Source: Methanosphaera sp. (GTDB lineage Archaea > Methanobacteriota > Methanobacteria > Methanobacteriales > Methanobacteriaceae). From it: 64,000 bases of DNA. Every line of letters starts with the position of its first letter. Positions within the stretch are counted from its first letter, which is position 1. The notes under the pieces were generated by a model. That model ran no database searches and was not told where the DNA came from. It worked only from the letters and a program-made list of their open reading frames with translations. The stretch spans positions 124,001-188,000 of the forward strand of contig NZ_JALEKL010000004.1 in assembly GCF_022768985.1 (NCBI RefSeq). The letters run 5' to 3'. Positions 9,447 to 18,316 of this stretch are shown here, in pieces. Made by a program: the position numbers and the translations under genes.

Positions 9447-10788
9447 AACGAGCTTTTATACTGGCTACAATTTTATCTTTTTTTGCAATAGCATCCCTTG
9501 TTTTTTCATCAATAATACGTGATGATTCATCAAAATCATTATCTGTTAACTCATCAATAATCTTCTTAATAGGAGTATATGCAGCTTCCCTAAATTTAGG
9601 TTTAAGAACTTCCATACTGCCATCAGCATCTTTAATGTAGGTTTTTTGTGTATCTGTAATTTTTCCAATAACATCTGTTTTAATATTATTATCATTTAAA
9701 AGATTCATAACATTCATGTATTCATCCTTATCTACTATAATCATAAGTGAATCAATAGATACACCAAATGGGTCAATTTTAAGATCATCAAGCATACTGA
9801 GAACTTTAGGTTCAATAAGATTAAGGATATTTTCACGATAAAGTTCTATACCAAGCTTTGTTGTCTTATTAATTTCATTAGCATCACCATTAATACCACC
9901 ATTTGTAATGTCTGTCATTGCATGAATAGCACTACTATTTGGATATTCATTAAGAAGTTTTGCAGCTTTTATGAAATCAACATTCATTGTACATTCAATA
10001 ACATCAGGGTAATTATTATAGATTGATGTTGTTGTAATTGTTCCACCACCAGATCCCTGTGTCATAAGAATAATATCACCCTTTTGTGACTGATTTCTTG
10101 CAGTTGGCATCTTATCTGATGATCCAACAGCACCAACAGCACCTGTAAGTCTGTCACCAAGAACCATATCTCCACCAATACGAAGTGTACTACCAGATAT
10201 TAATGGTACATCAGTTAACTCTGATACTGCACAAATTCCTGCAGTAAAATCAAGAATTTTACCAATATCTCCATCATCTGCAAGGTGAATATCACTTATA
10301 AGTCCCACTGGATTTGCTCCCATTACACAGACATCACGTAGTGTTGCACGTGCTGTGTGAAATCCTGCAAGAAATGGATAATCTCCTAGTCTTGAATGTA
10401 TTCCATCTATTGCTGTTGTTATGTAGTATGTATCATCTACTTTTATTACTCCACCATCATCTTGTTGTGTTGGATCTACTATTGAATCCGTCTTTGTATT
10501 TTCAATAATTTCTGCAATTTTACTATGAACATAGAAATCTCCAACTCCTCTTGATCCTACACCAAATTCTCCCATTTTAATGTTTGTATGTGGATATTGC
10601 ATTAAATCCTCAATTTGTGTTGTATCTATGTTTTGTGTTGTTTTAATTTCATCATATACTACATTTGCAAGTTTTAATGCTTTATCATCTGGTATGTTTT
10701 TGTAGTATTTGAGAATTTCTGTAAGCTTTTCTATTGTTTCATCTTTATCTTTGTTAATGTTTGATCTAACAAATTCTTCTATATCCAT
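9439..10788 (-). CDS. AIR synthase-related (PurM/HypE/SelD-fold) protein
   Basis: A 449-residue protein of the PurM-like superfamily. An N-terminal helical extension of about 75 residues precedes the ATP-binding half, which contains a Gly-Val-Gly-Ser-Arg-Gly-Val-Gly loop near 83, an Asp-Asp-Gly-Gly motif near 112, and Ala-x-Asp-Gly-Ile with Val-Met-Gly-Ala-Asn-Pro. The C-terminal half has the Thr-Asp-Ile-Thr-Asn-Gly-Gly-Ile motif. Relatives with known roles make PurM-type phosphoryl intermediates, HypE thiocarboxamide or selenophosphate; archaeal paralogs of this length are uncharacterised. An in-frame ATG at 10824 exists, but GTGGTAAT sits 6 bases before the ATG at 10788, which I prefer. It overlaps the downstream pilin-like gene. 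Confidence 0.7.
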   Translation of the reverse strand: MDIEEFVRSNINKDKDETIEKLTEILKYYKNIPDDKALKLANVVYDEIKTTQNIDTTQIEDLMQYPHTNIKMGEFGVGSRGVGDFYVHSKIAEIIENTKTDSIVDPTQQDDGGVIKVDDTYYITTAIDGIHSRLGDYPFLAGFHTARATLRDVCVMGANPVGLISDIHLADDGDIGKILDFTAGICAVSELTDVPLISGSTLRIGGDMVLGDRLTGAVGAVGSSDKMPTARNQSQKGDIILMTQGSGGGTITTTSIYNNYPDVIECTMNVDFIKAAKLLNEYPNSSAIHAMTDITNGGINGDANEINKTTKLGIELYRENILNLIEPKVLSMLDDLKIDPFGVSIDSLMIIVDKDEYMNVMNLLNDNNIKTDVIGKITDTQKTYIKDADGSMEVLKPKFREAAYTPIKKIIDELTDNDFDESSRIIDEKTRDAIAKKDKIVASIKARYE

Positions 10789-10927
10789 AATTATTACCAC
10801 TATTATTTGTAATACATTTAACATAAAATTGTATGATTATTGTTTTTGTATAAAACTCATACATATTATTTACTAAATATATAAAACATTTCTATTAAAA
10901 ATAATTCAAAAAATAAATTAGAAAGAT

Positions 10928-10950
10928 AAAAAAAATAGTGAAGGGGAAAA
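10928..10950 (-). terminator. C-run/U-run 3' signal of hisH
   Basis: In transcript sense TTTTTCCCCTTCACTA is followed by eight T, about 15 bases after the hisH stop. Confidence 0.55.
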
Positions 10951-10960
10951 ATTCCAATAT

Positions 10961-11581
10961 TTATTCTATAAGATTAACAAAACGTCTAAGAATTTCAAGA
11001 CCATTAGCACCACTCTTTTCAGGGTGGAACTGAAGAGCATGAACATTGCCACGACCAATAGCAACAGGAACATCATGACCATAATTAGTATAAGCTGTAA
11101 TAAGATCTTTATCTTCAGGATCAATATAGTATGAATGAACAAAATACATATACTTATCATCACAGCCACGAAGCAGTTCACAATTATTAGATTCTGTGTC
11201 ATTAACTCTTATCTGATTCCAGCCCATGTGAGGAATTTTATAGTCTGCTGGAAGATCAAAACGTTTAACACTACCTTTAAATATGTTAAGACCCTCAATA
11301 TTCTCTGTTTCTTCACTTTCAGAAAAAAGCATATGAAGACCAAGACAAATACCAAGAAGAGGCTTATCATCTGCAATATGATCAAGAACAATATCCTTAT
11401 ATTCAATAAGATTGTTCATAACAGCACCAAATGCACCAACACCAGGAAGAATAATTGCATCAGCATCAGCAATAGTCTTCTTATCTGATGAAACAACAGT
11501 ATCTGCACCTATCTTTTTAAATCCATTGTGAATACTACGGATATTTCCACTACCATAGTCCATAATTACTATATTACTAAT
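10961..11581 (-). CDS. hisH: Imidazole glycerol phosphate synthase, glutaminase subunit (apparent ATT start)
   Basis: About 206 residues of class I glutamine amidotransferase. The nucleophile Cys sits in Gly-Ile-Cys-Leu-Gly-Leu-His, and the His/Glu pair is in Leu-Gln-Phe-His-Pro-Glu-Lys-Ser near the C-terminus. With HisF it makes imidazole glycerol phosphate and AICAR in histidine synthesis. The first ATG (11563) would start at Asp-Tyr-Gly and lose the first strand of the fold, and lies about 30 bases from AAGGAG. An in-frame ATT at 11579-11581, 10 bases after GGAG, gives Met-Ser-Asn-Ile-Val-Ile-Met-Asp-Tyr-Gly, matching the family's N-terminus. It lies downstream of the UbiD and purE genes in the same direction. 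Confidence 0.9.
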   Translation of the reverse strand: MSNIVIMDYGSGNIRSIHNGFKKIGADTVVSSDKKTIADADAIILPGVGAFGAVMNNLIEYKDIVLDHIADDKPLLGICLGLHMLFSESEETENIEGLNIFKGSVKRFDLPADYKIPHMGWNQIRVNDTESNNCELLRGCDDKYMYFVHSYYIDPEDKDLITAYTNYGHDVPVAIGRGNVHALQFHPEKSGANGLEILRRFVNLIE

Positions 11582-11608
11582 AAAAATACATCTCCTTATA
11601 TTTAGTTT

Positions 11609-12892
11609 TTATTTTTCAAGTGTTTGACTTACACGTTCATAATCTTTAAGATTTCTAAATGACTTTGTAGCATCAATACCCATCTTAGTTGTAGTACCAT
11701 CAGCTTCAGATACAGGATCAAGTGATGAACCACGAGCCTTAGGAATAATAATTACATCATCATCTGCTTTAACACGTGTTGCAATAGCATATTCAACATC
11801 ATTAGGATCAAAGATGTCAATATCATCATCTACAATAACACAATGCTTTAATGATGGATGAGCAGAAAGTGCTGCCATAAGAACATTCTTTGCATCTCCT
11901 TCTGTCTGCTTTTTAATAGAAACAACAGCATGAAGCCAACAACATCCACCCTCTGTAAGAACAACATTCTGTACTGTTGCAAGAGTATTTTTCACACTAT
12001 TATATATACGTGGCTCCTGTGGAAGACCCTGAAGAAGCTTATGTTCATTACCAGCAGGGAGAATTGCATGATAATATGCATCATCTTTAAAGTGCATACG
12101 ACTTAATTTAATAACAGGTTCATCACGTATTTTATCATATGTATCTGTAAGATCAACAAATGGTCCTTCTGATTTTCTTTCATTTGGAAGAATCTTACCT
12201 TCAAGGAGAATTTCACACTCTGGTGCCTGAATATCTACAGTTTCACAGTTAACTAGTGTTAAATTTCCATCTTTAAATGTATTTGCAACTTCAAGTTCAT
12301 TATCAGATATGGAGATACTTGTTGTTGTAGCAAGAAGAGTTGAAGCTTCAAGACCAATAGCAATAGCAATTTCTAGTGGTTTTCCCATTTCCTCAGCTTT
12401 CTTATAGTAGGTGTATAGATTTCTTGGCACAATTCTAATTCCAAGTTCATCTTTACCATTTACAACCATTCTATGAATAGATGCATTTGTCTGTCCTGTT
12501 GTTGGATCTTTTGCAATTACAACACCTGCTGTAATATATTTTCCCATATCCTCAGGGTAGTATTTAAGAATTGGAAGTTTTGAAAGATCTGCATCCATAC
12601 TATTTGCATACACATCAGAGAAATCCTTAATATCTGTTATTTTTGTAGGATTATTTGTTGCTTCAATAATTGAATTTGTAAGATTATCAACAGTTGTATC
12701 AACAGATGCTGCAATTTTAGCTCTTGTATTACATATTCCTGAGATAATATTCATGTCACAATCCTTAATATTTGTAAATACTACTGTGTCATTTGGATAT
12801 TTTTTAAGAACTTTTGTAATTTCATATTCACATGAAAGTTCCTCATCAATTGTAATTATTTCATCTTTATCTATCTGGTCAATTAATCGCAT
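11609..12892 (-). CDS. UbiD-family decarboxylase, likely anhydromevalonate phosphate decarboxylase
   Basis: A 427-residue UbiD-fold protein that needs prenylated FMN. Recognisable family segments are Asn-Ala-Ser-Ile-His-Arg-Met-Val near residue 135, Gly-Ile-Arg-Ile-Val-Pro near 150, [13 protein letters not shown] near 242 and the [10 protein letters not shown]al/substrate segment near 350. In methanogens the single UbiD homologue of this type is the trans-anhydromevalonate 5-phosphate decarboxylase of the archaeal mevalonate pathway; that role is assigned from family knowledge. A TTG at 12898 is in frame, but GGGGAG places the start at the ATG at 12892. The gene lies 29 bases downstream of purE. 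Confidence 0.85.
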   Translation of the reverse strand: MRLIDQIDKDEIITIDEELSCEYEITKVLKKYPNDTVVFTNIKDCDMNIISGICNTRAKIAASVDTTVDNLTNSIIEATNNPTKITDIKDFSDVYANSMDADLSKLPILKYYPEDMGKYITAGVVIAKDPTTGQTNASIHRMVVNGKDELGIRIVPRNLYTYYKKAEEMGKPLEIAIAIGLEASTLLATTTSISISDNELEVANTFKDGNLTLVNCETVDIQAPECEILLEGKILPNERKSEGPFVDLTDTYDKIRDEPVIKLSRMHFKDDAYYHAILPAGNEHKLLQGLPQEPRIYNSVKNTLATVQNVVLTEGGCCWLHAVVSIKKQTEGDAKNVLMAALSAHPSLKHCVIVDDDIDIFDPNDVEYAIATRVKADDDVIIIPKARGSSLDPVSEADGTTTKMGIDATKSFRNLKDYERVSQTLEK

Positions 12893-12921
12893 AATCAATA
12901 TCTCCCCTATTTTTTTCTATT

Positions 12922-13944
12922 CTATTCATAGTAGTTGTTTCTGTGAAGTGAATTTAAGAAGTTATTTAATGCTTCTTTTATGTCATCATCATAGATTGAA
13001 AGTATTCTTGCAGCAAAGAGAGCTGCATTTTCACCAGCATTAAGTCCCATTGTAGCTGTAGGAACACCAGGTGGCATCTGTATCATTGAAAGAAGTGAGT
13101 CAATTCCCCTAATTTGGTTGTTTCCACATGGAACTCCAATAACAGGCTTTGTTGTAAGTGATACAACAGCACCAGAGAGAACTGTTGAAAGATTTGATAC
13201 AACAATATATAAATCCATTTGATCATCAACATCACTAATATATTTTTCAAGTCTATCAGGTGATCTTGTTGCAGAAATTACCTTATATTGACTTTTAATG
13301 TTGAGTGTATCAAGAGTTTGTGTAATTTTATGTACAGTATCCATTGTAGAGTAATTACCAGATACAATTAAAACACGTGTATCTTTGTTACATTCAATTG
13401 TCTTATCACATTTTTCAACTTCATGTTCTGTGCGTTTTGTACGATTGTAATGTTTTGATGCAATTTTTTCTATAACATCTTTTTCTGCATCTTCCATTTT
13501 CTGTTCATATGATTGACGTTTTATTTTAAGTGCATCTTTCATGTCCTTATCATTACATGCAATTATCTGACATGCAAGCCATGCAGCATTATCTCCTCTG
13601 TCAATTCCCATTGTAGCAACAGGTGTTCCAAGCTGCATTTCTGTACTTGATAGTAATGCATCTATTCCTCCAACATTAGCATTTACAGGAACAGCAATTA
13701 CAGGCTTTGTTGTATATGCTGCTATAACTCCTGGAAGATGAGCTGCAAGTCCTGCTATTGCAATGAATACTTCTACTTCATCACTACAGTTGCGTACTAT
13801 GTCTTTTACTCTGTTATGTGTTCTGTGTGCTGATGCTACTCTAAGATCATAGTTTACTTCCATCTCTTCAAGTACTTTTACTGATTTTTGTGCAATTTTA
13901 TAATCTGATCCACTTCCTAGTATGATCATTACTTTAGTTTGCAT
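12922..13944 (-). CDS. purE: PurE with two tandem domains, the second degenerate
   Basis: A 340-residue protein with two PurE-type domains. The first (residues 1-160) has Gly-Ser-Gly-Ser-Asp at 11-15, Ala-Ser-Ala-His-Arg-Thr near 38 and Ala-Gly-Leu-Ala-Ala-His-Leu-Pro-Gly near 66, the full active site for the carboxylation step of purine synthesis (AIR to CAIR). The second (190-335) keeps the fold and Gly-Val-Pro-Thr-Ala-Thr-Met-Gly-Leu-Asn but has Ser-Gly-Asn-Tyr-Ser in place of the first loop and Ser-Ala-Thr-Arg in place of Ser-Ala-His-Arg, losing the catalytic His. AGGGGAATT precedes the ATG. Tandem PurE is known in Methanobacteriales. Confidence 0.9.
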   Translation of the reverse strand: MQTKVMIILGSGSDYKIAQKSVKVLEEMEVNYDLRVASAHRTHNRVKDIVRNCSDEVEVFIAIAGLAAHLPGVIAAYTTKPVIAVPVNANVGGIDALLSSTEMQLGTPVATMGIDRGDNAAWLACQIIACNDKDMKDALKIKRQSYEQKMEDAEKDVIEKIASKHYNRTKRTEHEVEKCDKTIECNKDTRVLIVSGNYSTMDTVHKITQTLDTLNIKSQYKVISATRSPDRLEKYISDVDDQMDLYIVVSNLSTVLSGAVVSLTTKPVIGVPCGNNQIRGIDSLLSMIQMPPGVPTATMGLNAGENAALFAARILSIYDDDIKEALNNFLNSLHRNNYYE

Positions 13945-14173
13945 TATAATTAATTCCCCTTAAAAATTGAATTTAAAAAAATAAAAATTTTAGTTAATAT
14001 ATTTATATATCCCTTATTTTTTATTAATTTTTTTTATATTATATAAAAAAATAATTTATATTATTATAAATATAACATTTTATTATTAAGTTAATAAAAA
14101 TTAAATTCAAGTTAGTTATTTTTTTAGCTTATAATTTTTTTATAATCAACAACCCAAATGGAGTATTAATAAA

Positions 14174-15982
14174 TTGCAATTTTTACCACAATTAGTTCTA
14201 ATTATGCTCGTATTGCTTGCTTTTGCCGGTTTTCCTAAGAAGTCAAAAAAGTATGATATGGCATCTGTTGTAATTCCTGCATTTAATGAAGAGGAATCAA
14301 TTGAGCATGTAATTAGTGCTGTAAAACAAGTAGATGTAATTGATCAAATTATTGTCGTAGATGATGGATCGAAGGATAATACTGCATCTATTGTATCTAA
14401 AATACCAGGAGTACTTCTTATTAAACATAGAACTAATAAGGGTAAAGGTTCTGCAATGAATACAGGACTTAAAAAGGTTAAAAATGAGGTTGTACTATTT
14501 CTTGATGCTGATCTTCGTGAAATACAAAAACAGCAGATTGAAACAATAGTAAAACCTATCCTTCAGGGAAATGCTGATATTGCAAAAACCAAGTTTAAAA
14601 GAGAAGCAGGACGTGTAACAGAACTTACAGCAAAGCCACTTTTACAGTTTTTCTTCCCAGAGCTTAGCTTTGCACAACCTCTTAGTGGACAGTTTGCTGC
14701 AACTAAGACATTTCTTGATAAGATAGATCTTGAAAATGATTATGGTGTAGATATTGGTATTGTTCTTGATGCTGAATCTCTTGGCATGAAGATTGTAGAA
14801 GTTGATATTGGTGATATTGTACATGATCATTCAACACTACAAGAACTTAATATTATGGCAAATGAGGTGGTACGGACAATTGTTGATCGTGCAATAAATT
14901 ATGGACGATTAACTATGGTTGATGATCTTGGAAATTCAATAAGAATGGAAATTATGGGATTATCACTCATTACACTTGGAATATTTGGTATATTTTTCAT
15001 TAAATTTATGAACTTATATATTTCAATTTTAATAATACTAGCAGGTCTTATAATTGCCATTTATCATATTGTGCGTATTGTTAAGATGTCAATTCATGTT
15101 TATCGCCGAAGTAATCTTTCAACACGTGACATGTTTAGGGTATTTATGAAGACACATTTTCCTGTTGTAATATCAGTTCTTATCTTACTGCTTCTTATGA
15201 TATCTCTTCTTGGATCTGTAAGTATTACATCAAATCAGATATCAATTGAGCCTGTAAGTAAAAATATGATCATACCAACATCCTCATCATCTACATCTTC
15301 ATCACAACAGCAGCAGAGTGTTGATGTACGTGGACCTTATAATGTTGCAAATGCACTTGAAAATGAAGAGGATCTTATACGATTGCCTCTGTCGGCTTCA
15401 AATACACTGCAAGCCCAGTATGGTGATTATGTATATATTAACAATGAAAGATATCAACTAGAGCAGGCTGTAAATCATGAAAATGATCTTCTCAGAATTC
15501 CTGAGAAAGCTCGTCATGGTCTTGAAGTTAAAGTTGACATGACAATTCGTGATTCTGACTTAAAATCTGTATTTGAGGATTCATATCTTGTAAAGAATAT
15601 AAAGGTAGATCCTAATAATGTTAATAATTCATCACATCTTGATGTTAATCATACAAATATTAGTGTTGGTGAACATTACTCACAAAATGCAACAGAGGGC
15701 AATATATTAACTGTTTATGTTAATGATACAGAGGTAGGAAAAACAGCTGCAATTCTTAATGAAAATAGTACATATTCAATATATATTAATGGAGCAGCTA
15801 TGTCTAACTTGAATATTAATAAAACAACAAATGGAACCATATATAATACAACATATAATAATTCAACTGTTGAAGTTAAAATGGAGCCATCAGATGTCAA
15901 TGCAACTTTAGTATTTGCTGATGATGATTCATATGTTAAATTCCTTAATATTCACATTAATGATAAAAATTCATATAAATAA
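14174..15982 (+). CDS. Membrane glycosyltransferase (GpgS-like GT domain) with exported C-terminal domain
   Basis: A 602-residue protein. After a short N-terminal hydrophobic segment, residues 30-240 form a GT-A glycosyltransferase: Val-Ile-Pro-Ala-Phe-Asn-Glu-Glu, Val-Asp-Asp-Gly-Ser, Asn-Lys-Gly-Lys-Gly and the metal-binding Leu-Asp-Ala-Asp-Leu. The Arg-Val-Thr-Glu-Leu-x-Ala-Lys-Pro-Leu-Leu and Gln-Pro-Leu-Ser-Gly motifs match glucosyl-3-phosphoglycerate synthases. Hydrophobic segments follow near 255-300 and 330-350, then a Ser-rich linker and about 230 residues rich in Asn-x-Ser/Thr sites, probably outside the cell. The start is TTG with GGAG 10 bases upstream. The membrane anchor and tail argue for surface glycan work rather than solute synthesis; the substrate is unknown. 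Confidence 0.75.
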   Translation: MQFLPQLVLIMLVLLAFAGFPKKSKKYDMASVVIPAFNEEESIEHVISAVKQVDVIDQIIVVDDGSKDNTASIVSKIPGVLLIKHRTNKGKGSAMNTGLKKVKNEVVLFLDADLREIQKQQIETIVKPILQGNADIAKTKFKREAGRVTELTAKPLLQFFFPELSFAQPLSGQFAATKTFLDKIDLENDYGVDIGIVLDAESLGMKIVEVDIGDIVHDHSTLQELNIMANEVVRTIVDRAINYGRLTMVDDLGNSIRMEIMGLSLITLGIFGIFFIKFMNLYISILIILAGLIIAIYHIVRIVKMSIHVYRRSNLSTRDMFRVFMKTHFPVVISVLILLLLMISLLGSVSITSNQISIEPVSKNMIIPTSSSSTSSSQQQQSVDVRGPYNVANALENEEDLIRLPLSASNTLQAQYGDYVYINNERYQLEQAVNHENDLLRIPEKARHGLEVKVDMTIRDSDLKSVFEDSYLVKNIKVDPNNVNNSSHLDVNHTNISVGEHYSQNATEGNILTVYVNDTEVGKTAAILNENSTYSIYINGAAMSNLNINKTTNGTIYNTTYNNSTVEVKMEPSDVNATLVFADDDSYVKFLNIHINDKNSYK

Positions 15983-16495
15983 GTAGTTGAATTAGAGGAC
16001 TGTATAATCTCCCCCACTTTTTTTACTTTTTTTTAGAGAAGATTGTTATAGTGAAATAAAATTTTTATAAAAATAGATTTTTAAGATAAACTTTTTTTCT
16101 AAAAGTAGTTTTAATACTAGATGATATAGTGTTATGGAGTTATCAAATCTAGTATAAAAAACTGATATGTCATCAAAATTATAATTAATTCTATTAACTT
16201 CTAACTATTTAAAAGGCTTATATGATCTTAATTGAGGTATTTTAAAGTAGATTTTAAAATATTCGAATTTAATTAAAGTATTAAATTTTTTTGGAAATTA
16301 AATAAAATTAATATAAATTTAGGACATAGTTTTATTTAGAGAAATTTAGTAAAAATAGAAATAATTTTTATGAAATTAAAATTTTAAGTAAAATTAATAA
16401 AATTTATTTAATATGACAATATAAAAATATAGATTAATATAGAAAGAAAAATTTTTTTAAAGTTTTTTTCTTGATAAATAAACAGAGTGATACAA
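15983..16495 (+). other. Long intergenic region: terminator plus AT-rich leader, no gene seen
   Basis: After the terminator at 16008-16034 come about 460 bases of more than 80 percent A+T before the nucleotidyltransferase gene. I find no open frame with a ribosome binding site, no C/D-box pair and no clear hairpin. The downstream gene's promoter must lie near the right end. Confidence 0.5.
16008..16034 (+). terminator. C-run/U-run 3' signal
   Basis: TCTCCCCCAC is followed by TTTTTTTAC and eight T, 26 bases after the glycosyltransferase stop. Confidence 0.65.
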
Positions 16496-17521
16496 ATGAA
16501 TGAAACCATAGGAATGATACTCTGCGGTGGATTTGGAAAAAGATTACGTCCTGTAACTGAAACAATTCCAAAACCACTTGTAGAACTTAAAGAGGATTAC
16601 ACAATACTAGATAAACAAATATTTGACTTCAAAAGTGCAGGAATTAAAAAAGTAATTCTATTAACAGGTTTCCTTGGAGAAAAAATCGAGGAAAGATATG
16701 GTAATAGCTACATGGGCGTAGAAGTAGAGTATGTAAAAGAAGATCAACCACTTGGAACACTCAATGCTATAAGACTTGGAATGGAACACATTAGAGAAGA
16801 TCAACAATGTGTAATAAGAAATGGAGATGTAGTTGCAGATCTAAATATTAAGAAAATGATTGAAGATGGTGAAAAATCTCCATTTGACTTTACAATATTT
16901 GTAACACGAATGGTTTCACCATATGGAATAGTAGAACTTAGTGGAGATAAAATCACCTCATTTAAAGAAAAACCAGTACTTGACTACTACATAAATGGTG
17001 GAATCTACTTCTGTAAAGGAAAACTTGACTTTGGATCATACAAAACAGGAGATATAGAAAAAACATTATTCCCAGAGCTTGCAAAAGAGAAAAAACTAGG
17101 ATACTACAAGGAAAATGAACTCTTCTGGATGGCAGTAGATACATCAAAAGAACTTCAACAAGTACAAAATGAATATAAAAACAGAGAAGATAAACCTTGG
17201 GGATATGAAAAAGTACTTATTAGTACAGAAAAATATCTTACAAAAGAATTATTCCTAAAAGAAGGATATCAGACAAGTTTCCACTACCACCCTAATAAGG
17301 ATGAAACAATGTATATTGTAAGTGGTAGAGGTTACATAGAATTTGAAGATAAAAAAGAATATTTCAGCACAAAAGATACAGTAAGAGTAGAACCACAAAC
17401 TGCACATACAATTGTAGCACTTGAAAATACAGTATTACATGAAGTTTCAACACCTGATCTTGATGATACAGTAAGAATAAAAGACTACTATGATGCTGAA
17501 ACACCAACAGGTAAAAGATAG
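16496..17521 (+). CDS. Sugar-phosphate nucleotidyltransferase fused to a cupin (mannose-6-phosphate isomerase type)
   Basis: A 341-residue fusion. Residues 1-225 are a nucleotidyltransferase with the Gly-Gly-x-Gly-x-Arg-Leu-Arg-Pro signature at the N-terminus ([10 protein letters not shown]), Pro-Lys-Pro-Leu-Val and the Asn-Gly-Asp metal motif near 105. Residues 230-335 are a cupin of the type II phosphomannose isomerase kind (Pro-Trp-Gly-Tyr-Glu; Phe-His-Tyr-His; Glu-Thr-Met-Tyr-Ile-Val). It probably makes a nucleotide sugar such as GDP-mannose for surface glycans, but the specificity cannot be read by eye. GAGTGAT precedes the ATG at 16496; the in-frame GTG at 16487 is part of that ribosome binding site. 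Confidence 0.8.
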   Translation: MNETIGMILCGGFGKRLRPVTETIPKPLVELKEDYTILDKQIFDFKSAGIKKVILLTGFLGEKIEERYGNSYMGVEVEYVKEDQPLGTLNAIRLGMEHIREDQQCVIRNGDVVADLNIKKMIEDGEKSPFDFTIFVTRMVSPYGIVELSGDKITSFKEKPVLDYYINGGIYFCKGKLDFGSYKTGDIEKTLFPELAKEKKLGYYKENELFWMAVDTSKELQQVQNEYKNREDKPWGYEKVLISTEKYLTKELFLKEGYQTSFHYHPNKDETMYIVSGRGYIEFEDKKEYFSTKDTVRVEPQTAHTIVALENTVLHEVSTPDLDDTVRIKDYYDAETPTGKR

Positions 17522-17632
17522 AAATTTAATTTATATTATGTGAAGAAAGTTTACTCTTCACATCCTTAACTATTTTTTTTAAAAAAAGAATTATGTGAAA
17601 AATAATATTTTCATACTTTTTCACTTAGTTTA

Positions 17633-18298
17633 TTAGAATGCTTTTTTACAAATATATGCTATATGATCTTTCTCATATGGATCTAGTTTTATTTCTTCAA
17701 TAATTTGTAAACCCTCTTGTTTTAAAAGCTTTTTCTGTTCTTTAAAAATATCATTAGGATTACGTGTTACATCAATACTTCGAGCTTTAATCATTAATAT
17801 ACCAATTGCATCTTCTTTTGCAAAGAGTTTAAAATTATCAATAAACAACTGAGTCTGACGAGCCTGAGCAACATCACTATAAACTACATCAACAGCCTCA
17901 AGAAAACTCTGATATTCAAGAGGACGAGTAGCATCACCAAAAAGTGCAATTAAATTAGGACGATCCTTAGATACATCAAGAAACTCACGAATCATGGTAG
18001 CAGAAAATTCCACACTATAAATTCTACCCTCTGTACAAATATCAGAAATATGAGACGGTGTAGTACCTGCTGATGCACCAAGATATAGAACTTTACTGTC
18101 ACGTTTAAAAGGAAAAGTTCTAAGACCCTTAATTATAGCAGCAGCAAGCTTTGAACGTCTAGGATTCCAGAGACGAAACTCCTTATCTTCATATGTAATA
18201 AGCTTTTCTTGATAAATACTCTTTCCAGGATTTAAATTAACAGTAGCAATCTGATTATCTATCTGATATACATTTTCTCCAATTTCATTAATCTGCAT
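17633..18298 (-). CDS. flpA: Fibrillarin-like rRNA/tRNA 2'-O-methyltransferase
   Basis: A 221-residue archaeal fibrillarin, the methyltransferase of the C/D-box RNP that 2'-O-methylates rRNA and tRNA at guide-selected sites. Visible are the N-terminal fibrillarin fold, the Asn-Pro-Arg-Arg-Ser-Lys-Leu-Ala-Ala-Ala stretch near 47, the AdoMet loop Leu-Tyr-Leu-Gly-Ala-Ser-Ala-Gly-Thr-Thr near 72, Val-Glu-Phe-Ser and the catalytic Asp region Val-Tyr-Ser-Asp-Val-Ala-Gln. GGAGG precedes the ATG. It lies 18 bases downstream of its partner nop5, the usual archaeal pairing. Confidence 0.96.
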   Translation of the reverse strand: MQINEIGENVYQIDNQIATVNLNPGKSIYQEKLITYEDKEFRLWNPRRSKLAAAIIKGLRTFPFKRDSKVLYLGASAGTTPSHISDICTEGRIYSVEFSATMIREFLDVSKDRPNLIALFGDATRPLEYQSFLEAVDVVYSDVAQARQTQLFIDNFKLFAKEDAIGILMIKARSIDVTRNPNDIFKEQKKLLKQEGLQIIEEIKLDPYEKDHIAYICKKAF

Positions 18299-18316
18299 AA
18301 ATTTAACTCCTCCATT

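Noticed and set aside
15983-16495. A tRNA or C/D-box RNA in the long intergenic region
   Set aside because: No GC-rich cloverleaf, and no C box/D box pair at suitable distance.
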